Assembly: GCA_943736015.1 (NCBI GenBank)
Contig: OX031062.1
Coordinates: 60,004,962 to 60,068,961 of the forward strand
Origin: Tridacna crocea
Taxonomy: Eukaryota > Mollusca > Bivalvia > Cardiida > Cardiidae
Reading direction: 5' to 3'
DNA: 64,000 nucleotides
Shown: positions 11,947-25,100 of the stretch, piece by piece
Numbering within the stretch: position 1 is the first letter of the stretch
Layout of the letters: every line of letters begins with the position of its first letter
Notes under the pieces: generated by a model
The model's input: only the letters and a program-made list of their open reading frames with translations
Told to the model about the DNA's origin: nothing
The model's database searches: none
Position numbers and translations under genes: made by a program

Positions 11947-12428
11947 TTTACTCTTTACAAGATGACAATTTTTTAGACTGGGTCAAATTGAAAGCATTTG
12001 CAGACGACAAAATAAATGTGACTGAAAAAATTAAACTTGGGTTGGGAAGGGTAGAAAACATTGTAGAAAAAAGGAGAAAATGCTGGTTACCAGCATTTTC
12101 TCCTTTTCCCACAATGTTTTCAAAGGGCTTCCTTCACAGGGTTGTTAAGTTGGGATTGTAAGGTAAAGAGTTAAAAGGTGATAAAGTTTATGATTGGTTT
12201 AACCCATTACCACACAATCATTACTTTTGATGACCCTGAGAAAAGAAGCCTTCAGAAAACATCATGGGAAAAGGAGAAAATGCTGGTAACCAGCATTTTC
12301 TCCTTTTCCTACAATGTTTTCTACCCTTCACAAAACATATTCAAAATTTTCAGTCACTTTCATTTTGTCATCTGCAAATGCTTTTGATTTGGACAAGCCT
12401 AAAATATTGTCGTTTGGTACAGAGTTAA
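11947..12428. mobile_element. Two TTAA MITEs facing each other
   Basis: 11947-12174 (minus) and 12199-12428 (plus) are separated by 24 bp. The second ends about 110 bp downstream of the transporter stop codon and could fall within its 3' UTR. Confidence 0.85.
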
Positions 12429-12535
12429 CACAGGACCCACACTTTTTTCCTGTTGACTTCATTCTTTGATAAATTTTTGGTAATTTTAAAACAGAAGGCA
12501 ATTAAAGATAAAAAGCTTCTTTTCCACCCTTTCAG

Positions 12536-13186
12536 CTATACTTTTCCGTTGGGCAATTCTGTAGTTTGTGCGTTCTTTTCAGGTACAAATCTTCCATATA
12601 AATATGTTGCTAATATAACTAAGGAAGCACCTATACAAAACTGCACAGATAAAATAAAGTTCAACCAAATTATAGATACCACACAAGAAATGATAATTGA
12701 TGCCGACGTTGCAAACCCTTTCAAAATGTTATCTGCATATTTTACAACTAGCGCTACTATCAGTCCACCACATGACTGTAAAATTATCACAAACCACACC
12801 CAAGTATCATATCCGTAAAAAAATCCCTTTTCCCAGACTTCATTTCCTTCTGTTATTTCCATGGTAACCAGACCAACTATTGCCCCAATAGCACCAAGCT
12901 GAACATTACGTAACCACACTGACTGTTTAGTTCCTTTTAGGATTTTTTCAAAATAAACACCAGCGAATCCTGACATGGCACAAGCAGTCACAACAGCCGT
13001 GAGGCCTATAAATGGATTCTGACCGGTGGAAACTTTGGCTTTGCCGATGTTTTCTGGCTGTGTCTGTACGATTGATACACCAGCAAACAGGACTAATAAA
13101 GCAAGCCACTGTATCTTGGATAAATGTTTCTGTAACATGATTACGGACAGTAGGGCCGTTGTGAGGATTTTCAGCTGATACGTCAC
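12536..13186 (-). CDS. SLC35A2: SLC35A2-like exon 4 (helices 4-10, C-terminus, stop)
   Basis: A polypyrimidine tract and CAG end at 13187; 216 codons and TAG (12538-12536) follow. This one exon carries two thirds of the protein: helix 4 (TTALLSVIML), helix 5 (LALLVLFAGVSIVQ), helix 6 with GFAGVYFEKILKG, helix 7 after SVWLRNVQLG, helix 8 (WVWFVIILQSCGGLIVALVV), helix 9 with KYADNILKGFATS and helix 10 (GASLVILATYLYG). The tail (VPEKNAQTTELPNGKV) is short and hydrophilic. It has no dilysine ER signal at the extreme C-terminus, consistent with Golgi residence. No clear polyadenylation signal was found within about 100 bp downstream; a MITE begins there at 12428. Confidence 0.95.
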   Translation of the reverse strand: MTYQLKILTTALLSVIMLQKHLSKIQWLALLVLFAGVSIVQTQPENIGKAKVSTGQNPFIGLTAVVTACAMSGFAGVYFEKILKGTKQSVWLRNVQLGAIGAIVGLVTMEITEGNEVWEKGFFYGYDTWVWFVIILQSCGGLIVALVVKYADNILKGFATSASIIISCVVSIIWLNFILSVQFCIGASLVILATYLYGRFVPEKNAQTTELPNGKV

Positions 13187-16100
13187 CTGAAAAAAAAAAA
13201 GATAAAACATTGGTTCATTTTTCTAGGCCTTCATCTATTAACTCTTTCCCAAACGACTAAATTATGGACTAGTCGAAATTGAAAGCATTTGCAGAAGGCA
13301 ATATAACTGCGAATCAAAAACTGAAATTTGATTTAGAAAGGGTAGAAAACATTGCGGGAAAAGGAGAAAATGCTGGTTACCAGCATTTTTGCCTTTTCCC
13401 ACAATGTTTTCAAAGGCTTTCCTTCTTAAGGTCGTCAAAAGTCGGGATTGTGTGGTAAAGGGCTAATCTCAACACTTCCTAATGAAAAGGGCCTCTGAAA
13501 CACTGACTCAAAAAATGAAACTCAAATATATACGAATTGTAGAAAACATTGTGGGAAAAAGAGAACAAGCTGGTTACCGTTTTCTACAATGTTTGCTACC
13601 CTTTCAAAAACAAATTTCAATTTTTCAGTTGCCTTAATTTTGTCATCTGCTAAGGCTTTCAATTTGGAACAGTCTAACATTTTGCCATTTGGTAAACGAT
13701 TAAACCATATGCAGATGACATTTAAGTCACAATCTCGACTTTTAACGACCCAAAAGAAAAGAAGTCTTTGGAAAACACTGTGGGAAAAGGATTAAATGCT
13801 GGTAATCAGCATTTTCTCCTTTTCCCTCAGTGTTTCCACTCTATCAAAGAGAGAAATCATCATTTCATCAATGTTTAATTTGTCGTCTGCAAATGCTTTC
13901 AATTGGTTACATCCCAAATTTGTAGTTTGGTAAAGGGTTAATAGGGCTCAAATGATGAAAATTGTCTCTGGAAGGGTTGAAATATTGGTAACCATCATTT
14001 TCTCCTTGTCTCACAATGTTTTCAAAATCTGCCTTCCTATAGGTTCTCAAGACACAGGTTTGTATGGTAAAGGTTTAACTCTACCACACAATCCTGAGTT
14101 TTGACAACTCTACAGATAAAGCCATTTGAAAATACTGAGGGAAAAGGAGAAAATGCTGGCTACCAGCATTTTCTCCTATTCTCACAAAGTTTTCTTCCCA
14201 ATCAAAAACTAAATCCAACCATTTGGAGTTGGACACAGCTAATTTTTCATCTGCATATCCTTTCAAATTTGAGTCTAAAATTTTGTCGTGTGGTACATTC
14301 GAGATCAGACTGCACATTCTGTGCAGATTGATCTAGATATAGTCTGCCCAAAATGCCGCTGGTGTTGTCTATAGTATGGAAAAAGTTAACCCATTACCAC
14401 ACAATCCCTTTTGACGACCCTGAGAAAGAAGCCCTTTGAAAACATTGTGGGAAAAGGAGAAAATGCTGGTTACCAGCATTTTCTCCTTTTCCCACCATGT
14501 TTTCTACCCTTAACAAAACAAATTTTCAGTCTGCGAATACTTTCGATTTGGACAAACCTAAAATTTTGTCGTCTGGTAACGAGTTTGCAAACAATTCTAT
14601 GTTTTTACAATCTTTAGGGAGGACGTCTTTTGAAACAATGTGGGAAAATGAGAAAAATCCTAATAATATGGGTAATCTCTGATATCCAGTATAGTATTCT
14701 TTTCCCACAATATTTCATACTTTTTGAAAGACTAGTCCAATCATTTTGATGCAATATTTTGTTGTTTCTTTGCAACTGCTTTCAATTCAGGCAAGTTTAA
14801 AATCTTGTCATTTGAGTAAGAGTAACTGCATATTGATATGCAAATTATTCAAACCAGCGTGTGATTTCTGGGTTTTAAATATAAACACCCATTTTGAATT
14901 TCAAAAGTCTTTCAACTTAAGGGATTTCACACCCTGTAGTTTGCAGTAGATATTAGACCTTTATCCCATAATGCAAAGTTGAATCGATCCCGAGGAAAGC
15001 AGGTTTTGAAAACATTTGAAAAGAGGAGCAAATACTAGTAACATGAATTTTCTCTTTTCCCCAGAATGTTTTCTTGATTTAAAGTAACTTCAATCATTTT
15101 GTTGCCTGCAAAATGCTTTCATTTGGACAGGTCAAATATTTTGTCTTCTGGTACAGATGTTAGCCCTTTAACCCTTTCCCAAACGACAAAGTTTGGACAC
15201 TTCAAACCGAAAGAGTTTGAAGACGACAATTTTAGATTTTGAGAAAATGGCAGAAAATTCTCAAAGAGGGTAAAAAACACTGTGGGAAAAGGAGAAATTG
15301 CTCGTTAAGAGCAATTTCTCCTTTTCCCACTTTGTTTTCAAAAGACTTTCACTGCAGGCATGTAAAAACCAGGGCTTGTTTAGGAAAGGGTTAACAAACA
15401 ATCTCGACAAACTTTTGGACTAAACCAAATTGAAAGCATTTGCAGACGACAATTCAACTCTTGCTGAAAAGATGATTTCTGTCTATGATAGGATAGAAAA
15501 CATTGAGGGAAAAGGAGAATATGCTGGTTACCAGCATTTTCTCCTTTTCCCACAATGTTTTCAAAAGGCTACTATTCCTAACCTGTAAGAACCAGGGATT
15601 GTTTGGGAAAGGTTTAAATTACCACACAGTCCCTACTTTTGACGACCGTGAGAAAGAAGCCTTTAGAAATACATTGTGGGAAAAGGAGAAAATGCTGGTA
15701 ACCAGCAGTTTCTCCTTTTTTCCCCACAATGCTTTTCCCCCAAGTCACAGACAAATTCCATTAATTGGGCAAAGTTTGAAAAGGTGTGTGTCACTGTGTT
15801 GATATATTTTCGATTCGGACCAGGGAACAGTTTTATAGTCTGGTAAAGAGTAAAGATAGAAAGTATCAAAAACTGCATTCACGTTCAATAACAATGAGTT
15901 GAACTTGTATATCCCTGAAATAAATACAAGAGGATCATGGTTATTGTACATAAAAACCATCGATCACCTGAGCTAAAATTGAAGAAAAATCTGATTGCAC
16001 TTTAACTCTTTACCAAACGACAAATTTTTGGACTGGTCGAAATTGAAAGCATTAGCAGATGACAAAATTAAAGTGACTCAAAATTGAAATTTGTTTTGGG

Positions 16101-19100
16101 ACGGGAAGAAAACATTGTGGGAAAAGGAGAAAATGCTGGTTACCAGCATTTTCTCCTTTTCCCACAGTGTTTTCTAATGCTTTCCTTCTCAAGATCGATA
16201 AAAGTCGGGATTGTGTGGTAAAGAGTTAGACATTTGACACAAGGAAGTTAATGTGAACAGCCTAATTACAGACTGTCAGGTTGTCTACCTTTTCAATGCC
16301 ATGGTGGAAAAGAAGCACATTTCTTAACCCTTAGACTGCAAAGCATGACTCACTGACCTTTTGCGGACAGTGTAGATCAAGATCAGACTGCACAGAACGT
16401 GCAGTCTGATCTTTGATCTACACCGTCCGATAAAGAGATATTAATCCTCAAAACGTAACTTGAAATAACAGTATTATAATCCCTACTTTTGATGCCCCTG
16501 AGAAAGAAACCTTTTGAAAACACTATGGGAAAAGGAGAAAATGCTGGTAACCAGCATTTTCTCCTTTTCCCATAGTGTTTTCTACCCTTCCTAGAACAAA
16601 TTTATTTTTTTTAGTTACCTTTATTTTGTTGTCTGCAAATGCTTTCAATTTGGACCAGTCTAAAATTTTCTCGTGTGGTAAAGAGTTAATATCGAATTGA
16701 AAATTAAATTTTAGTTCATTAGCAGGATAAGGGTTAATTGCATAGATCAAGATCAGATTGAAGAGAATATGCAGTCTTGTCTTTGATCTATACTGCCTAT
16801 CTGTTTAGTCAAGCCTTTAGAATAATTATCTTTCCAAGCTACAGAAATGGCAATCTTGAACAATTTGATAGCATCAGCAGAAGGTAAATCAAATACATGC
16901 ATTGCTCAAGCAATGGTATTTGTATGTTTCGAAAAAAATTGTGGTAAAATACGAAAATGTTGGCTACAAGCATTTCCTCCTTTCCCGAAGGGTCTCCTCC
17001 TAAGGATCTTCAAGACCTCAGGATTATGATGTCAAGGGTTAAAAATTAATAAGAGGGTCATGAAAGCCCTGAATTGCTCACCTAAACCTTTGTATCTTTG
17101 AGAAAATAACAATTTCATTCACAAGCGAAGTTTGTATATAATATTGAAGTTTAAGGCTGTTTTACCAGCTTAGGTCACATCATGGCGGTCAGTGCATCAT
17201 CAGTGCATTTTCTTCCTGGCTTTCTCACACCAGTACTGACAAAATTTCCTTTCCAAGCCACTGACTGCTTTTCTTGCATGCATCACAGGTGTGAACAGAG
17301 AAGCCATCATGCTGTCCATTTCTTTGAAAGATATTCTAAGTTTTAACAAAATTAACCTCGAAATTGCACGACATGTACTTGCACCGTAACCCTTTACCAC
17401 ACAATCCCAACTTTTAATGACCCTGAGAAGGAAGTCTTTAGAAAATATTGTTGGAAAAGGAGAAAATGCTGGTAACCAGCATTTTCTCCTTTTCCGACAA
17501 TGTTTTCTACTCTTCCCAAAACATGTTTTATTTTCTGAGATATGTTTAACTCATTACCAAACGACAAAATTTTAGACTGGTCCAAATTGAAAGCATTTGC
17601 AGACGACAAAATAAATCTGTATCAAAAATACAAAATCCATTTGGGAAGGGTAGAAAACATGGTAGGAAAAGGAGAAAATGCTGGTTACCAGCATTTTCTC
17701 CTTTTCCCACAATGTTTTCCAAAGCCTTATTTCTCAGGATCGTTAAAAGTCGGGATTTTGCGGTAAAGAGTTAATTTGGTGTCTGCAGATGCTTTCAATT
17801 GGACAAGTCTAAAATTCTGTCGTTTGGTAAAATGTTAGCTCTTTACCACAGAAGCACTTGCAGACTGCCAATCTAATGTAGCTTGAAAGGTGACTTAACT
17901 CTTTACCAAACAACAAAATTTAGACTGGTCCAAATTGAAAACATTTGAAGACGACAAAATAAAAGTGACAGAAAATTTGAAATTTGTTTAGTGAAGGGTA
18001 GAAAACATTGTGGGAAAAGGAGAAAATGCTGACCAGCATTTTCTTCTTTTCCCACAATGTTTTCTAAAGCCTTCTTTTTCAGGGTCATCAAAAAGTAGGG
18101 ATTGTGCGGTAATGAGTTAAGTTGTAGAAAACATTGCTGGAAAACATGAAAGTACTGGTTACTAGTATTTTCTCCTTTGCTCAAAATGTTTGCTAAAGCT
18201 TTCAAAAGAACTGCAATAGTTTACTCTTTTTCAAACGACACAAATTGAGACTTCTACAATGTCTTCAAAAGTTTTCAACACCAGAGTTAAAACCACATGC
18301 TACAAGTTAAAACAGGAATTATTTTCTTTAACACAATGTGACCTAATCTTTGAACAGCTGTACAAGATTAACTGTGTACTAAATTGATCCCAGGGTTTTA
18401 ACAACCCCAAACAAATCTTCCCAAGGCGGCAAATATACACTGAAAGGGCTAGTTAGTGAAACCGCTTAAAATCTAGAAAGCCTGTGTAATGCAGAGCAAT
18501 GACCCTCCCCCACAAAATGATCCATGGGTAATTTCTCTACGTAAACAAATGACACATGGGTCATTTCTCTACATAGAGGAATCACCCGAGTCATTTTTCT
18601 ACTTAAAATAATGACCCGGGTCACTACGTAGAATAATGACCCAGGTCATTCCTCTATGTAGTGAAATGACTTCTGGGGTCATTTCTCTACGTAGAATAAT
18701 GACCTGGGTCATTTTGTAGGGGAGGGTCATTTCCCTGCATTACACCTGCATATACCCATATTCTAAAAGTCACATGCACAACTACATGTACATAGATTCA
18801 TTATGGTAAGTCAGAACTTATTCCAATGAAAACTATAGGAGTTGTACACACAAGAAATTGCTAACGGACAGACAGGTGGTCGCAAGAACAACTTTGAGGA
18901 AAAAACCCTTTGAAACTTTACAGGAAAATGAGAAAATGGTGGAAACCAGCATTTTCTTTTTATCACATTAGGTTTTCTATACTTTTGCAGACAAATACCA
19001 TTACTGCCAGCTTCACTTGATAAAGTTGACTGCAAAACTTTTCAATTTGGACTACTATAAAATTTTGCTGTTTGGTAATGAGATAGGACAGTTGTACTGT

Positions 19101-22100
19101 CCCCAAAGTCGATGTTACTTTTCGATTGGTCGCCTCTGGATACAGAGTTAATCAAGACAAAATCAGTTGAAAGCTCCGCACAGATTTTGTACACAAGTTT
19201 AAACTCTTACAATTTCGCAGCTAGAGCACAAAACAAGGATTTAAACATGCAAGTTGCTTGCATATTTATTAACCCTTCGTTTGAAATAAAATATTTTCTA
19301 TTTTAGGGCTGAACATAGAGAAAACCATGAATTTCATCTGTTACTCCAGTTGTTTACGTTCCCGGAGACTGACAAAATGGCCACCAAGCACGATAAATTG
19401 CGTTAGTGTTTTTTCCAAGATTTACATCCTTCAAACGACTTCTACAAGCTCTTTATGGAATGAAAGGTTTATTTATTTGTCTTTGGTCATGTTTGTTACT
19501 AAAAGTCAGTTGCATATCGCTGCAATACAGATTAAATTGACCAAACAGAAGGTCGGTACAGTGCCCTATCTTTGCTACTGGAAAATTTGTGATGGACTTG
19601 AGACGATACGGTGCACAATTAATGTTAAAATATGAAAAAAATCACTGTGTCGTCTCATTATTGAGACTAGGTAATGAGACAACCTTAACCACTCAATCCA
19701 GAGTTAACTCACTATCAAAATGACAAAATTTTAGATTTGTCCAAACTGAAAGCATTTGTAGACAACAAAATAAAAGTGACTGAAATTTGAAATCTGTTTT
19801 GTGAAGGGTTGAAAAATTGTGGGAAAAAGAGAAAATGCTGGTTACCAGCCAGCATTTTCTCCTTTTCCCACGTTTTCTACAGGCTTCTTTCTCAGTCGTC
19901 AAAAGTAAGGATTGTGTGTAGTAATGGGTTATACTCCTTCAAAATGGAAGCAATTGCAAACAAATTAAATGTAGTTCAAACGTTAGGAACAATTTTTTAA
20001 GTGCAGAAAAAGTGATAGCAAAAGGAGAAATTACTAATTACCAGCATTAACCCTTCACCACATGGGAAAATTTTAGACCTATCCAAATTGAAAGCATTTG
20101 CAGACGACAATTTCAAAGTGGCTCAAATGGTGCAATTTTGCTTTGGTAGGGTAGAAAACTTTGTGGGAAAAGGAAAAAATGCTGGTTACCAGCATTTTCT
20201 CCTTTTCCCAGAATGTTTTCAAAAGCTTTCTTCTCAAAAGGCCTTAAAAGGTTTCATTGAGTGGTAATGGGTTAGGAGAAATCACTAATTACCAGCTTTA
20301 ATGAGAAATTTCAAATTACCAGCATTTTCAACAATGTTCTCAAAAGCTTTACCAGGACATTATCTCCCGCTAGATGGCATTCTATAAATACTCATCTATC
20401 TGATATGGGCATCCTGGGTACAGAACCGAACCACTTTCCTACGCGACAACCGTTACTTTGAATTTAAAACTAAAATAAACGTTTACTCAGTAAAACGCTA
20501 CCTTGTGCTATTCACTCAGCTATTGTCAGCAGTTTAGAGAAATCTGGAGCTAAAGCAGGTCTCATTTCTCCTCAAACGTATTGATCAAAGCTATTTTCTA
20601 CATTGCTACTTTATAGAGCGTAATATAACAGTCAGCCCGCTTCCGGGCTTGTGATGTGTCATATAAGACAGTCGAATCTTCGAAGAATATGACATGCGCA
20701 GACGTTTACCAGGGTTGTTAGCAGTTTGGATGATGGTATGTGGTAAAGGGCTAACTCTTTCGAGACATATAGCTTTCACATTATGGTCACATGTAATTAA
20801 TCAAAAGAACAAATCTGCATAGAAAATGCTACTTTGAGAAACAGCTTGTATTGTAACAGATGGTCAAAGAAATTCAAACCCTAATATCAGGTAAATGTAG
20901 ATCACTTCAATGCACCCAGATATAGTATCATTTGAAGCAAGAGAGCCATTGGCCCTTAAGTGCTCATCCAGTTAAAGTGATCTGGGATTCACTGACTTAA
21001 CTCTTTACCAAACAAGCCCTGATTTTCATGACCCTTAGATAACAGCCTTTTAAAGAACATTGTTGGAAAAGGAGAAAATGCTGGTAACCAGCATTTTCTC
21101 CTTTTCCCACAATGTTTTCTACCCTGTTGGAAACAAATTTTAATTTTTGAGTTACATTTACTTTGTTGTCTGCCAGTGCTTTCAATTTGGACCAGACTAA
21201 TATTTTGTCGTTTGGTAAAGAGTTAAGGACTGAAAATGTTTTCTCCAGAGTGCACACAAGGCAACACTTTTTCCAGCGATATACTTTTTATTTTTCTCGG
21301 ATTTATTCCATGACCTACTTTCTAACAAGAGCATTTTATAACTCATCCAAGCAGACATCATGTAACCAGCAATTTCTCCTTTTCCAACAATGTTTTTCAC
21401 CGGTTGAAAGAAAAATTTCAGGTGTAGGGCAATTTTTTTTAACCCATTACCAGACCACAGTATTTTAGACTGGTCCAAATTGAAAGCATCAGTTCTGTAG
21501 ATGACAAAATAAAAGTGACTGAAAATTTGAAATTTGTTTTGTGAAGGGTAGAAAACTGTGTGAGAAAAGTTGAAAATGCTGGTCACCAGCATTTTCTCCT
21601 TTTCCTACAGTGTGTTCAAAAGGCTTCTTTCTCAGAAGCGTCAAAAGAAGGGATTATGTGGTAATGGGTTAAATGGTAAGTCTGCAAATGCTTTCAGTTT
21701 GGGCGAGTCTAAACTAATGTCATTTGGTAAGGAGTTAATATCTTTCATGATGATTGATAACAAAAGAAATATGAGGAATATCCAAGTTTTTACAAAACAA
21801 CAAAGATGCAGAAGGCCAATGACCAAGCTGCACAATGCTTTGACAATTTCCTTGAAAAACAGCCAAGCTAAAAAAAAAGAATGCATAAAATTACCTGGAA
21901 TGTTGCAGCATCAAGGTTGGAGACAGCGACTATGATGAGAATATTTTGTAATGTGTAGACTAATGATGGAACAGATATTTTCAAACAATCCCACGGCTGT
22001 TTGATGATGTTGTCATATAGGTGGTGTATCCATGCCATAACCCCACCCTCCTGAAATATAAAAGGGCCATACACTGTGAAAAAAAGGCTTAACTCCTTAA

Positions 22101-25100
22101 CCCATTACCACACAATCCCTACTGTTGACGCCCCTGACAAAGAAGCCTTTTGAAAACACTGTGGGAAAAGGAGAAAATGCTGGTAACCAGCATTTTCTCC
22201 ATTTCCCACAGTTTTTTCTACCCTTCCCAGAACAAATTTCACTTTTTCAGTCACCTTCATTTTGTCGCCTGCAAATGCTTTCAATTCGGAGCAGTTTAAA
22301 ATTTTCTTGTGTGGTAAAGAGTTAACAAGCGACAAAACTTTGGTCTAGTCCAAATTGAAAGCATTTGCAGACGACAATGTAAGTATAGCTCAAAAGTTGA
22401 AATTTGTCTTGGGAAGGGTAGAAAATATTGAGGGAAAAAGGAGAAAATGCTGGTTACCAGCATTTTCTCCTTTTCCTACGATGTTTTCTAAAGGCTTCTT
22501 TCTTAGGCTCGTTAAAAGTCAGGATTGTGTGGTAAAGAGTTAACAAGCGCCAAAACTTTGGGCTGGTCCAAATTGAAAGCATTTGCAGACGACAAAATAA
22601 AAGTGACTCAAAAATTGAAATTTGATGTTGGAAGGGTAGAAAACATTGTAGGAAAGGAGAAAATGCTGGTTACCAGCATTTTCTCCTTTTCCTACAATGC
22701 TTTCAAAAGCTTTCTTTCACAGGGTTGTTAAAAGTCGAGACTGTGTTAAAGCTCAGGCCTCTGAAATTCCATTGGTCTGTTACAGGATAAAGAACGTTTC
22801 ATTGGTCTATTAACTCTTTACCACACGAGAAAAATTTTTACTGGTCCATATTGAAAGCATTTGCAGACGACAAAATAAAGGTGACTGAAAAATTGAAATT
22901 TGTTCTGGGAAGGGTAGAAAACACTGTTGGAAAAGGAGAAAATGCTGGTTACCAGCATTTTCTCCTTTTCCCACAGTGTTTTCAAAAGGCTTCGTTCTCA
23001 GGGGCGTCAAAAGTAAGGGATTGTGTGGTAATGGGTTAAGGGATTAAAGGTGGGTATTTAGAATTTTCACATCACACCAAATCAAAAAATATATATATAT
23101 ATCACTGAAATTTATATGAAAACTATATAAATCATCAATCATAAAATTACAAAAAAAAATTTTTTTGATGGTATTCCCTTAAAAGGCTACATAGTCTTAC
23201 GAACGAAGTCCGTAACAAAGAAACAAATGAATAAATGCATGGCAGAAATAAGGATCGGAGCGGGATTCGAACTCCGAACTCCCGGACGCAAAGCCAATAC
23301 CCTAACCACTGAGCCAAAGAGATATCTCTCTGACGCAGTAGCCAGGTATTGTATTTAAATCGGGAGTACGCCATGCAGGAAGGAGTGGTCTCCCGTAACA
23401 CACCCCCTCTTAAAGTCATCATTTATTGATGACTCAAAGCCTTATTAGGCAGGAAGTCCGATTTTGGACAACAAATGGGATTAAATGGCTCAATGGCCAA
23501 TCCCGGACGAGCCCCCATCTTACGAACGAAGTCCGTAACAAAGAAACAAATGAATAAATGCATGGCAGAAATAAGGATCGGAGCGGGATTCGAACTCCGA
23601 ACTCCCGGACGCAAAGCCAATACCCTAACCACTGAGCCAAAGAGATATCTCTCTGACGCAGTAGCCAGGTATTGTATTTAAATCGGGAGTACGCCATGCA
23701 GGAAGGAGTGGTCTCCCGTAACAATAGCCTCTTAAAGGTGGGTATTTAGAATTTTCACATCACACCAAATAAAAAAATATATATATCACTGAAATTTATA
23801 TGAAAAAACAATATAAATCATCAATAATTAAGAATTATAAAATTACAAAAAGAAAAAATATTGATGGTATTCCCTTAAAAGGCTACGTAGCCTTTTAAGC
23901 TATTTTTAGATTTCGCGCCAAAAATAAAAAAAGCATTGTGGGAATGTTAAGTGACTTGCACATGACTAATGACTTAATGGCTTAAATTCCATTACACAAC
24001 AAACATGTAATTATTTTTCATAATATCTTCCTCAGACGCTATGTTTGAAGCTTCGTTTGTATATTTCTGGTATGTATAGGAGCGAGTTGCTCATGCAAAA
24101 ATAGAATGTGTTTCCCGTCGGTGTCGATCCGGGTTGTAGTAAATCTCTAATTTCTCGTGTTGTCGGATGGTTTTTGACTACTGGGGTTTTACGAATGACA
24201 ATTATGAGGCTTTGGGAGTATAAGGATGATATTTTTGTAAATTTTTTGTCCCAAATTTCTGAAGGGCCACCTTTAAGCTATTTTTAGATTTCGTGTCAAA
24301 AATTTAAAAAAGCATTGTGGGAATGTTAAGTGACTGGCACGTGACTAATGACATTTAAATTCCATTACATAACAAACATGTAATTATTTTTCATAATATC
24401 TACCTCCGACGTTATGTTTGAAGCTTCGTCTGTGTATTTCCGGTATGTATATGAGCGAGTTGCTCATGTAAAAATAGAACATGTTTCCCGTCGATGTCGA
24501 CCTGGGCCGTAGTAAATCTCTAAACTCTCTTGTTGTCAGATGGTTTTCGACTACTGGGGTTTTATGAATGATAATTATAAGGCTTTGGGAGTATAAGGAT
24601 GATTTTTTTTTATTTTTGTAAAATTTTCGTCCCAAATTCTGAAAGGCCAACTTTAAAGAAGATTTTTTTTAATCAGACAGTGTTACTATAAATAGTACAT
24701 TGGTGATTCCCTCTTTATCTTATTGCACACCTTGTCTTATTATAAACAATAAAGAGGGAATCAATGCAATGCACCAATATGCTTTCATAAGTGTTAAGAT
24801 CGACCAAGGAAAATTTTATTATTCTGGGATGGATCAATGGAAATTCAAAGGCCTGTGGTTAAATAGTTAACGCATCTGCAAAAATCATCAACCCAGCACA
24901 TCCTGCTGAGTCTGTGCAGGTTGACCTTGGGTGAAACTTTTTGGACCTACTTATGAAAATGTTTTCAAATGTCTTTTTTATCTATGTAATAAAACAATCC
25001 AGCCAAGTATTATGAAATCAATCAATTAACATAGAAATTACTATGACCCCAAGGTCTTTTTATGACAATTTCATCATTTGATCTGCAAGATTGACTTTGA

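Noticed and set aside
12453-12818. 121-residue plus-strand open frame
   Set aside because: Shadow of transporter exon 4 on the other strand.
19327-19635. 102-residue plus-strand open frame in non-repeat DNA
   Set aside because: No recognisable domain, poor start context and no supporting splice structure; treated as chance.
24384-24650. 88-residue minus-strand open frame
   Set aside because: Lies within one unit of a tandem duplication; the same frame is not kept open in the other unit.
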